Origin: CAZENU01 sp965222125
Lineage (GTDB): Bacteria; Chloroflexota; Dehalococcoidia; Lucifugimonadales; CAZENU01
DNA: 64,000 nt
Direction: 5' to 3'
NCBI GenBank assembly: GCA_965222125.1
Contig: CBDCTC010000006.1
Location: 1,612,001-1,676,000, forward strand
This document shows positions 26,787 through 35,516 of this stretch, one piece after another. The translations under genes and the position numbers were made by a program. The notes below the pieces were generated by a model. The model saw only the letters and a program-made list of their open reading frames with translations, searched no databases and had not been told where the DNA came from. Position 1 is the first letter of the stretch. Each line of letters opens with the position of its first letter.

Positions 26787-28697
26787 CCCCAAATCCCCCA
26801 CCTGACATGGTTGGGAGCTGCCCCAAATCCCCCACCTGACATGGTTGGGAGTTGTTTCGTGTGCTTTCAGGGGGTGTCCGGGTGTCGACTTGGGGTGACG
26901 CATGACATGATCGGCATCGGACAGGGTCTCGGGTGCCGTCTTTGAGGGTATCGGCAGCGGTTCGCTGCCAATTGTGGCTGTTGTCAGGCCGAAGAAGGCA
27001 TGGCCCGGCCTGGCAACTCGGCAGAGTCGCCTACAAACCGATGCTCCAGGCAGGGTCGCCTATGCCCGATACGGCTCGGCAGCCAGCGCCAATATCCTCT
27101 GCCGCGCGCTGAGCAGCAACTCGTATGAGGGATGGCCACGGGCAAGACGGATGATCAACCTCCTGGCGTGACGCACCACACGGCCCGGTAGGGCGATCAG
27201 GGCGAAACGCACCGCCTTGAGACGCTTGCCCACCCACTGTCCGCCCAACACCAGCCGCTTCATGGCAGAGTTCAAGTTGAAGGCCAACACTGCTATCGCC
27301 CACCATGCTGCGTTGGCTCCGAACAGCCCCGACGGAAGCCTGCCCCCGGCAAGGTCACTCTTGAGGACGCCGTGGACCTCCTCGCCCTTGCCACATCTCT
27401 GCCTCGACCACCAGATCAACTCATCTCCCGCAATGCTCCGGTTGGTCACCACTCCGAAGACCTTGTACCAGCCTCTGTTGGACAACTCCATCGCGGGGAA
27501 CGGAAGCTCCATCTGCCCCTCCATTCCCGGCAGAGGCTGTTCGATCAACCGCTCCCTGGTAGCTATGAACCGATACTCAGGGCTGTTCTTGGAGTGCCCT
27601 ATCCAGTTGGGTACGAAGTTCACATCAGCCCACTGCTGACCCGTGTCCACACGATGCTCCCCAACCTTGCGGTACAGCGTCTGCCAGTCTTGCTCGGCGA
27701 CCTCGGACACCGCACGGCGGAACTCCGTCGTCACGTCGACCCCAACCGCGAACTCGATCACCCCGAACCGCTCGTCTCTACCCTCCGCGCAGTACCGCAG
27801 CAACTCCCGCTGGTACCCCGCCGTATCCGACCTCAGCATCACCTTCTCCACCCCCGCAGGCAGACGGCCCAGCCCTTCAATCAACACTTGCAACTGCTGA
27901 TGGCCCGCCGGTACATTGCCGTCCCGAAACTCCGAATGCACAATCTGGTCGGCCTCTGCCCAGTAGGTGGTCAGCGGCTGGTAGGCCCTGTACTTCTTGT
28001 AGCTGTGGAGCGCCTCCTGCTTGTGTGTCTCCACCAGACAGGCGTCCATGTCCAGAGTGGCCTCTCTCTGAGGCGAACGGCTCTGCACGAAGCCCACCAG
28101 GTCGGCGTTCACCTTCCCCAGACCCTCCATAGCTCCGTTGGGAGCAGGTATGAATGCTCTGTGAGCTTCCCGCATCGCCTCCTCGCCCGCGTCATGGAAC
28201 CTCTCCAGATACCGGAACACCGCAGACTCCGACGGCACGCTCCGAAGACGCTCGACTCGCCATCTCGCCTTCAGCGCCCTGCGCTCCCTACTACCCATCC
28301 CCCAGGTCTCGGCATGGCGAAGTACCCTGCACAAACCTGCGTCCTTCTCCAGAACCTCCAGGTCCATCACCGACTCACCGCCTGCCAAGTTCAGCAGTAT
28401 CAGCGACGTGATTATCTGGCTGTCCGTCCAGCCCTGACCACACTCCCGCAGTCTCACGTGGCGTTCCACCGACGACCTCAAACCCGCTGCTTGCATCAAC
28501 TCCAGGTACGTCATCAGCCCGGACAGTCCCGTCATACCTGTCGAGCCCTTCTCCTGCTCGTACTGGAATGCCAGTAAGCCTTGCTTCATAATAGATGCAC
28601 CTCGTTGGTGATCGGTTCGTTTGCTCAACAACCATCTTAGCCCGCATCGCGTCGGGCTCCAACGAGGTCTTCCTCTTCTCTAGGTGGGGAATCTGGG
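26787..28697 (-). mobile_element. IS1380 copy 2 (complete, 1911 bp) inserted into copy 1
   Basis: Left terminus CCCCAAATCCCCCACC, right terminus (reverse complement) CCCAGATTCCCCACCT. TTCTC occurs at both borders (26782-26786 and 28698-28702), and the uninterrupted sequence in copy 2 itself reads CCCTTCTCCTGCTCG at the equivalent place, so this is an insertion of IS1380 into its own kind. The left 34 bp are tandemly duplicated (26787-26820 and 26821-26854). Confidence 0.85.
27060..28589 (-). CDS. IS1380-family transposase (copy 2, intact)
   Basis: 509 residues from ATG 28589 (MKQGLLAFQYEQEKG), preceded by GAGGTGCATCTATT; an upstream in-frame start at 28631 is less likely. DDE group 1 core: ESAVFRYLERFHDAGEEAM, ATLDMDACLVETHKQEALHS, VEKVMLRSDTAGYQRELL and, near the end, GKGEEVHGVLKSDLAGGRLP with catalytic Glu, then FGANAAWWAIAVLAFNL. 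The only uninterrupted IS1380 of this type in the window. Confidence 0.92.
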   Translation of the reverse strand: MKQGLLAFQYEQEKGSTGMTGLSGLMTYLELMQAAGLRSSVERHVRLRECGQGWTDSQIITSLILLNLAGGESVMDLEVLEKDAGLCRVLRHAETWGMGSRERRALKARWRVERLRSVPSESAVFRYLERFHDAGEEAMREAHRAFIPAPNGAMEGLGKVNADLVGFVQSRSPQREATLDMDACLVETHKQEALHSYKKYRAYQPLTTYWAEADQIVHSEFRDGNVPAGHQQLQVLIEGLGRLPAGVEKVMLRSDTAGYQRELLRYCAEGRDERFGVIEFAVGVDVTTEFRRAVSEVAEQDWQTLYRKVGEHRVDTGQQWADVNFVPNWIGHSKNSPEYRFIATRERLIEQPLPGMEGQMELPFPAMELSNRGWYKVFGVVTNRSIAGDELIWWSRQRCGKGEEVHGVLKSDLAGGRLPSGLFGANAAWWAIAVLAFNLNSAMKRLVLGGQWVGKRLKAVRFALIALPGRVVRHARRLIIRLARGHPSYELLLSARQRILALAAEPYRA

Positions 28698-28702
28698 TTC
28701 TC

Positions 28703-28831
28703 CTGCTCGTACTGGAATGCCAGTAAGCCTTGCTTCATAATAGATGCACCTCGTTGGTGATCGGTTCGTTTGCTCAACAACCATCTTAGCCCGCATCGCG
28801 TCGGGCTCCAACGAGGTCTTCCTCTTATCTA
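28703..28831 (-). mobile_element. IS1380 copy 1, 5'-terminal fragment, cut by IS630
   Basis: A near-exact repeat of the 5' region of copy 2 (28554-28681): it includes the transposase start MKQGLLAFQYEQ on the reverse strand and the upstream leader. It stops at ...CCTCTTATCTA where IS630 copy B begins, 15 bp short of the IS1380 terminus; the missing terminus is at 18568-18584. Confidence 0.85.
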
Positions 28832-28841
28832 GTACTTGCTA

Positions 28842-30034
28842 TCATAAGTCAGAGTAACGTTGTTTGAGACTTCCAGGTTTGACAACGGTCTTGGTCCATT
28901 CGAAGGGAGTAGGGTTCTGATTGCGGGCATCAGTAAAGCGGTCGATAGCCTGACAGACCTGCTTGGGGTTCGTGGCACTGAGGTGTCGTAGGACAGCTTG
29001 GGTCAGGATGCTGAACCAGACCTCGATCTGGTTCAGCCATGAAGCATGTGTGGGCGTGTAGTGGAAGTGGACTAGCGGATGGCGGGCAAGCCAACGGTCA
29101 TGCTTGATTCCCTCGTAAAAACCCGGTTTGAGGAAATTCCAGCAATTTCGCACATATGCGCGCTACCGTATGTTGGGGTAGTATACGGAACAGAGACTGT
29201 ATATTGTACCCCGGCGCGGGTACGGTTGTTCTAATTCGGCCTGCACAGACTTTTTACGAGAGAATCATGCTTGGGCTTATGAGTGACGAAGTTGTCCAGC
29301 ACCACGTGGAGCTCGGTATCGGGATAGTGGGCCACATTAACCTTGCCGGTATGCACCTCAAGGGCAGCGAAGAGGGTCGTAGTCCCGTGTCGCTTGTACT
29401 CGTGAGTATGCCCCCGCACCGCCTCTCCGTTAGGAAGGCGCAGCCACCCCTGAGCTCGTTCCAAGGCCTGGATGGAAGGCTTCTCATCGACGCTGATCAC
29501 CACTGCGTTCTCGGGCGGTTCCAAGTACAGACCCACTATGTCCGCCGCCTTTTGGGCAAACTGCGGATCGGTGCTCACGCACCAACTGCGACGTCGCTGA
29601 AGGTGGATGCCGTGCTTGCGCAGGACCCGCCAGACATGTATCGCCGACACGTCGCCAAGGGCTCTGGCTAACAGCTTGCCCGTCCACGTCGTGTACCCGT
29701 CCGGCGCAGGCTCGTCCAATTGGGCCAGAATGCGCCGCTCGGTCTCCTCGTCGTATACCCGGGGCTTGCCCGACCGGGGAGCATCTGCCAGTCCCCTCAA
29801 TCTATGCTTGGCGAACCGGGTGCGCCATTTGCTCACGGTAGCCGCACGCGTTTGCAACTTAGATGCGACATCCTTCGTCGTGCTTCCCGTCGCGGCTTCC
29901 AGCACGATACGGGCTCGTTGCACAAAGCGTTGCTCAGTACTCGTTCCGCGCACCCAACTCTCCAGCGTCCCTCGCTCCTCCTCCGTCAATTCGATAACCG
30001 TTGCTACTCCTGACATAAACTGAGCATACAACAT
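28842..30034 (-). pseudogene. IS630 transposase copy B, disrupted
   Basis: N-terminal two thirds (29267-30034) match copy A up to KPKHD, then the reading frame enters the MITE; the rest of the protein (RWLARHPLVHFHYTP to the end) continues at 28842-29099. In addition, 19 residues between two VAHY motifs are missing, removing RRKRRREFLDFMNRI. Catalytic residues remain but are on separate frames, so it is inactive. Confidence 0.9.
29106..29266. mobile_element. 161-bp MITE inserted in IS630 copy B
   Basis: Terminal inverted repeats GATTCCCTCGTAAAAA and GATTCTCTCGTAAAAA (one mismatch in 16) and a 6-bp target duplication ATGCTT (29100-29105, 29267-29272); the intact copy A has a single ATGCTT at this point. 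No coding capacity. The parent transposon is not in the window. Confidence 0.9.
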
Positions 30035-30061
30035 AACGCTGTATATTGTTAGTAGGTACTA

Positions 30062-31462
30062 GCTATGGTGAGCCATGAACTGCGAACGCCTCTGACCACG
30101 ATCAAAGGCTGCACCGGTATCGTGCTGAACAGCTCCACTCCCCCGACCAATTCCGAGATGCTCCAGTACTTCCGCATGATAGACGGGCAGTCCGATCACC
30201 TGCGTGACCTCGTGAACAATCTCCTTGACATGACGCAGATAGAAACTGGTACGTTGTCAGTATCTGTCGAACCTACGGATGTGGAGAAGCTGATCGATGA
30301 CGCGAGGATGGCGTTCATCCGCCAGGGGGCACGGAGTCCCGTCGAGGTGGAACTTGAGCCGAACCTGCCTCAGATCGCCGGGGACAGGAAGCGCATAGTC
30401 CAGGTGCTGAACAATCTGTTCTCCAACGCATCGAAATACTCAGGGGAGAACTCGCCGATCAGGGTGTCTGCATCGCGGGACGACATCTACGTGGTCTTCT
30501 CCATAACGGATGAAGGCAGAGGGATTCCTGCCGACCAACTGCCCAACCTTTTCAAGAAGTTTACTCGATCAGCCAACAGGGAGCGTGATCGGAGATTGCA
30601 GGCGAGGGTCTTGGGCTTGCGATCTGCAAGGGGATAGTTGAGGCGCACGGAGGGCGCATCCGGCCCGAGAGCAGTGGCGAGGAACGAGGAACGCGAATCA
30701 CCTTCACGATTCCCTGCGTCGCCGACACCGATGAAGAGCATACCGGCGACGCAGGGATCGTTAGGTCGGGGGATGCAATAAAGCTTCTCGCAGTGGACGA
30801 CGAGCCCCAGGTGCTGCGACTACTCCGGAGTTTACTCGATGACAGCGGTTACACGACGTTCGCGACGGGCAACCCAGACGAGATGATGCATCTCCTGGAG
30901 TTGGAGCAGCCTCACCTTATGTTGATGGACCTGATGGTGCCTGGGACGAGCGGGTTCGAGTTGATGGCTCGCGTCCGCGAAGTGTCCGACGTGCCGATCA
31001 TCTTCCTGTCGGCGAACGATCAGGAGGAGAACGTGGTGAAGGCTCTCGACATGGGAGCTGACGACTACATCGTCAAGCCCTTCTCCTCGACTGAATTGAT
31101 TGCAAGAGTTGAAGCGTCCCTACGTAAGCGGAGGGCGGACGGTACGTCTATACCGCGTGAGCCGTTTCGTTTGGGAGGGCTGACAATCAAACCATGCGGA
31201 CCGGGCGGTAACAGCATCCGACCGACCGGTGAAGTTGTCGGCGACCGAGTACAAGCTGCTCTTCGAGCTTTCTACAAACGCCGGACGGGTGATGACCCAC
31301 GACCAGATACTGCAACGAGTCTGGGGATCGGAGTACTTTGGCGATGTTCAATTGCTGCGAGCCACAATGAGAAATCTACGCCGCAAGCTGGGAGATGACG
31401 CCAATGAACCAAGGTACATTTACACCGAGCCCCGGGTGGGATACCGCATGGACAAGTCGTAG
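30062..31462 (+). pseudogene. Hybrid histidine kinase - receiver - winged-helix regulator, broken
   Basis: HisKA H-box MVSHELRTPLTTIKG at 30065, N-box VLNNLFSNASKYSG and G-box TDEGRGIPADQLPNLFKKF in frame 1. After a shift near 30590 the next frame reads AGEGLGLAICKGIVEAHGGR (G2 box), continues without a stop into LLAVDDEPQVLRLLRSLL, a receiver with phospho-Asp in LMLMDLMVPG and the KPFSSTEL lysine. A second shift near 31195 leads to SDRPVKLSATEYKLLFEL and YIYTEPRVGYRM, an OmpR-type DNA-binding domain ending at 31462. So kinase, receiver and DNA-binding domain were one protein. The 5' end is lost at IS630 copy B. Confidence 0.8.
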
Positions 31463-31539
31463 ACTGGCGAGCAGCTATGCCGCGATACTGCATTGAGCGT
31501 AGGACGCTGATCAACCGAAACATTTCAAGCAGCTAGGAA

Positions 31540-31680
31540 TTGCCGACCTTTCTGAACATACTCCTGATAACTACCTCTCTCGTGGCCGGAGCTTGGATAG
31601 GGCTGAAGTTCCCGGACATTGACCAGTCTGCCGACCTCCTTCTGCATCGCTCGGTCGTCACCCACGGCCCTCTCATCCCC
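31540..31680 (+). pseudogene. Truncated membrane protein, possibly DUF457-like metal-dependent hydrolase
   Basis: A TTG-started frame (PTFLNILLITTSLVAGAW, then GLKFPDIDQSADLLLHRSVV and THG) with an N-terminal helix and the PDID...HRSVVTH pattern seen in YdjM/DUF457 proteins. It is cut at about residue 47 by the terminus of the next IS. Identification is tentative. Confidence 0.4.
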
Positions 31681-33403
31681 TTAGCCCAAATCCACCGAAG
31701 GAGGGCCTTGGGGACAGCCCTTGAAGAAGCGAGAGGGTGCCCGCATGAATCTGGGATAATGGTTTTGTAACAGCAACCCGACCCCAGAACAAGGAGCACC
31801 CAATAGATGCTACCACGCAACCACCCCGACCGCATCCGTGTCTCTTTCGACGACCACCGCCTGGTGGCCAATGCCGGGCTGCTCCTTCCGGCCACCCTCG
31901 CCCAGCACCTGGGCCTGCGGGAACTCGTCGACCATCACCTCAACCTGGGCTCGCGCCGGGGCGGGCCAACGCGGGGGACAAGATACTGACGCTGGTCGCT
32001 TCCGCGCTGGCGGGCGGCGACTGCATCGACGACGCCGATGCGCTGCGCGCCGGTGGGACGGCCCGCATCCTGGGCGGCACGATCAAGGCGCCATTCACCC
32101 TGGGCACCTTCCTGCGCAGTTTTCGCTGGGGCCACGTCCGTCAACTGGACCGGGTGAGCCGGGAGTTGCTGGCACGCGCTTGGCAGACCAGCGCCGGACC
32201 CGGCGACTCGCCCCTGACCATCGAGCTGGACTCAACCATCTGCGAGACCTACGGACTGGCCAAGGAAGGGGCACGCCACCACGGCTATACCGGCAAGCGG
32301 GGCTATCACCCGCTGCTGGCTGTCGCCGCCGGAACCGGCGACGTGCTGATGTGCCGGCTGCGCGAGGGCCGGGCCAACACCGCTCGTGGCGCCGCCCACT
32401 TCCTGCGTGAAACGGTGGGGCGGGTGCGCTACGGAGGGGCCAGCGGGCAACTCACGGTGCGGGCCGACAGCGGCTTCTACACCCATAGCGTGGTATCCCT
32501 CTGCTGCAAGCTGGACGTGCGCTTCTCCATCACCATCCGGCAGCACAAAAGCCTGCGGAACCTGATCGAGGCCATACCCGAGGCGGACTGGACGCCCATC
32601 CCATACTGGATGGACGGCGCCGCCGATGTGGCCGAGACCACCTGCACCCCCTTCCAGGGTGAGCCCGAAGCCGCCCCAGTGCGGCTCATCGTCCGGCGGG
32701 TGAAGCCCACGCCCGGTTCCCAACTGGCCCTGTTCACCAGCTACAGCTATCACGGCTTCATCACCAACCGGGACGGGGAAACCTTGGAACTGGAGGCCGA
32801 CCATCGCCGCCACGCCGAGATCGAGAATGCCATCCGAGACCTGAAGTACGGCGTGGGGCTGAACCACATGCCGTCGGGCCGTTTCGCCGCCAACGCCGCC
32901 TGGCTGGCGATACAGGTGATGGCGCATAACCTGGCCCGTTGGACAGCGCGGACCGGTCTGGGTGAGCAGGTGGTGACCACCAAGACCCTCCGGCGGCGGT
33001 TCTTCTCCCTCGCCGGACGAATCACCCGCTCGGCCCGCCGCCTCACCCTGCATCTTCCCCAGCGCTGGCCCTGGGAAACCCAATTCAGTCGCGCCCGGGC
33101 CCGACTGCGAGCCATTCCACTCCCGGCCTGACGGCGCCGTCGGCGACCGAGCTACCCACCGCACAACCGAAGGTCCCCGCAAACTCGCGCCACCCTGGTC
33201 CGCGAGGAGTTCCCTGCTGTGTATCCTCTCACCATCCCGCGCATCGCAGTCCCCGCAGACGGCCATATGGACCCTGTACGGCAACTGAAGACCGTCCGCC
33301 GCCCTTCCCATCTACCCCAATGGAGCCCAGGCCATCTCGCCCGCAGCTCCCTCACCCCCCTTCCGCTGTCCTCACGCCGTCCATCGGTGGATTCGGGCTA
33401 AGG
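31679..33403 (+). mobile_element. Second IS1380-family element (about 1725 bp, different type)
   Basis: Terminal repeats CCTTAGCCCAAATCCACCGA (left) and CCTTAGCCCGAATCCACCGA (right, reverse complement), extending with further matches to about 27 bp. No clear target duplication, so flanking DNA may have been deleted. It encodes one frameshifted transposase. Confidence 0.8.
31807..33131 (+). pseudogene. IS1380-family transposase with one frameshift
   Basis: Frame 1 starts at ATG 31807 (HPDRIRVSFDDHRLVANAGL) and runs out at 31989. The rest (NAGDKILTLVASALAGGDCI, then LTIELDSTICETYGLAKEG with catalytic Asp, TVRADSGFYTHSVVSLC, RRHAEIENAIRDLKYGVGL with Glu, and FAANAAWLAIQVMAHNLARW) is in another frame from about 31965. 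The break is in a G/C-run (GGGGCGGGCC...GCGGGGG). Otherwise full length. Confidence 0.85.
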
Positions 33404-33716
33404 AGCACATTCTTTCCACCTAGTCCACTGGACGCGAGTCTGGAGCGGCGTAGATCCAGCGAAGTACTGTCAATTCTACAGCGTCAAGACACCGTCGGGA
33501 CAGTCCCCCTGGCAGATGAGCCGGACACATCGCGATCGTGCTGTCCGGGTAACCGAGTGGGAAGGGTTGAAGCCCGCGGCGGGAGTGGGCTGCCGGTACC
33601 AAATCTCATAGAGTGTCGAAAAGAAGTACAGTTGCAAGAACGGCGTCTACGCTGACGCGACATCCAGACCATAGGAAAACGCGACGGCTTGTGTCCACAT
33701 GAACAGTGGTTGCGCA
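33404..33716. other. Intergenic region, nothing recognised
   Basis: 313 bp between the IS terminus and the end of the ABC transporter operon. Short open frames only; no hairpin with a T tail seen. Confidence 0.45.
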
Positions 33717-35516
33717 TTAGCGATAGGCCTTTTCCTGGATCGCGTAGAGCTCCGCGTAGAGTCCGCCACTAATTATGAGCTCGTCATGACTGCCGACCTC
33801 GCTCACCCGGCCGCCGTCCAACACGACTATCGAGTCCGCCATTCGGACGGTCGAAAAGCGATGCGATACCAGGATCGTGATCGTCCCGACCTCAGAAGCC
33901 ATCTCCTGTACCGCCGCCGCATACCGGGCAAACAGTGCATACTCTGTCTCTGCATCCAGGCTGGCCGTTGGCTCGTCCAGGATGAGCAACAGGGGCCGCT
34001 CCCGCATCAGCGCTCTGGCCAGGGCCAACTTCTGCCACTGACCCTCCGAGAGCTCGACCCCACCCTCCCATTCCCGTCCGAGCTGAGTCTCCAGACCGGA
34101 GGGCAGTCCGGTTGGAACATCCTCCGCACCTGCCCGGGCAACCGCCCTTTCGACGGCCGTAAGGTCTCCAACAGCCCGCAGGTCCCCAACACCGACGGTC
34201 TCACGGGCGAGGAACTGGAAGCGGGCGAAGTCCTGGAAGGCTGCCGTTATTCTGGCCCGCCATTCTTCCACGTCGTACTTGTATAGCCCAGTGCCATCCA
34301 CGAGAATGTTGCCTTTGGACGGATCGTAGAACCGGCACAGGAGCTTGACCAGCGTCGTCTTGCCGGCACCGTTCTCCCCCACTATCGCCACCGTTCCGCC
34401 AGCCGGCAGGCGGAGAGAAACGCCGGAGAGCACCTCGTTGTCGGTCCCAGGATATGTAAAGGACACATCGTTGAACTCTATACCTGCCGTAAGCCGTCCC
34501 GGCGATGGCGTTCGACCGGCGTCGGTTCTCGCGGCATTCGAGGAGTAGTCGGTCAGCCACAGGAGCCGCTCGACCGCCTTGAGTGTGCCCAATATCCACG
34601 AGAACAGACCCGCGCCGCCCCCGACGTACCCGTGGACCTGGCCGGCCAGACTCAGGGTCATCAGGACGTCTCCGGCAGTCGCCCGACCCTCTATGGCCAG
34701 CCACGTGGCAAGCGCGGTCGCCGCCGCGTAGCCGATCGACAGCACCACCCAGCCCACGGTGTTGAAAGCAACCTCCTGGATGGCTGCCCTGGTCCGCGCT
34801 CGATCAACCTCACCCCAGATGGCTTGATGCCGCCGCAGAAACTCGTCCCCAAGACCGAACACCAGCAGTTCCTTCGCGGGACCGGCAGAGGTGGAGGTCT
34901 CCACGAGGTGATTCGCCGTCCGCAAGGGCTCGGCCGTTGCCTCCATCGCCGATTGGCGGAGCCGCTCAGCCTTTCTTCCGGTCGCCAGGAGAACGAGCCC
35001 GAACACGGGCAACAGCAACAGAGAAAAGTGGACCGTGATCAGCAGGGCGACTGTCGCGCCAAAGCGCACCACCAACTGCATCCCCGAGATTATCGCGTAG
35101 AAGGAGTCACCGAGCATGCCCCGTTCCTCGCGCAGCAGGGCAAGGGTGTCCTGGTAGTCCGGGCGTTCGTGATGCTCTAAACCGGGAACGCCGAGGCTGA
35201 GCCGGGCCAGTTGCTCCTCCAGCGCGAGACCGGTCTGCTCTCGCAGCACCGTCTGTCCGTTGGCTCCCAGCCAACCTGCAAAGATTGCCACCGTAACAGC
35301 ACCTGCGCCGCACGCGGCCGCAACGAGCGCCAACGTCAGGTCCCCGTCCACCGCGGCGTCCGCCAGCAGCTTCAGCCACAACGCCAACGTCGCGACGCAG
35401 AGGCCGTTCGCCAGCTCCATTAGCGCGACCAGAACAGCCCGCCACGGGTCGGTGCGCACGGCCAACGTCACGACTAGCCATATCGAGCGCACGTTCTTAC
35501 CCATCCGGGTCCACAC
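33717..35516 (-). CDS. ABC exporter, fused membrane and ATPase subunit (second gene)
   Basis: 599 residues: six-helix exporter domain (about 15-310) and nucleotide-binding domain with Walker A VGENGAGKTTLVK near 385, signature LSEGQWQKLALARAL near 495, Walker B LLLILDEPTASLD near 515 and the H-loop ILVSHRFST. It starts at GTG 35516 inside the 3' end of the partner gene (20-bp overlap; ATG 35504 is the alternative, 8-bp overlap). Probably forms a heterodimeric exporter for a lipid, drug or peptide with the 35497-37416 product. Some consensus residues (SEGQ for SGGQ) are altered. Confidence 0.88.
   Translation of the reverse strand: MWTRMGKNVRSIWLVVTLAVRTDPWRAVLVALMELANGLCVATLALWLKLLADAAVDGDLTLALVAAACGAGAVTVAIFAGWLGANGQTVLREQTGLALEEQLARLSLGVPGLEHHERPDYQDTLALLREERGMLGDSFYAIISGMQLVVRFGATVALLITVHFSLLLLPVFGLVLLATGRKAERLRQSAMEATAEPLRTANHLVETSTSAGPAKELLVFGLGDEFLRRHQAIWGEVDRARTRAAIQEVAFNTVGWVVLSIGYAAATALATWLAIEGRATAGDVLMTLSLAGQVHGYVGGGAGLFSWILGTLKAVERLLWLTDYSSNAARTDAGRTPSPGRLTAGIEFNDVSFTYPGTDNEVLSGVSLRLPAGGTVAIVGENGAGKTTLVKLLCRFYDPSKGNILVDGTGLYKYDVEEWRARITAAFQDFARFQFLARETVGVGDLRAVGDLTAVERAVARAGAEDVPTGLPSGLETQLGREWEGGVELSEGQWQKLALARALMRERPLLLILDEPTASLDAETEYALFARYAAAVQEMASEVGTITILVSHRFSTVRMADSIVVLDGGRVSEVGSHDELIISGGLYAELYAIQEKAYR

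Larger units (their letters stand above)
28832..30059 (-). mobile_element. IS630-family insertion sequence, copy B (1228 bp, defective)
   Basis: Same ends as copy A, TA at both borders (28830-28831, 30060-30061), opposite orientation. Compared with copy A it lacks 57 bp and has gained a 167-bp insertion (161-bp element plus 6-bp duplication). Confidence 0.9.

Noticed and set aside
33152..33716. Short frames after the second IS1380 element
   Set aside because: Below any support: no start sites, no similarity, and partly inside the IS terminus.
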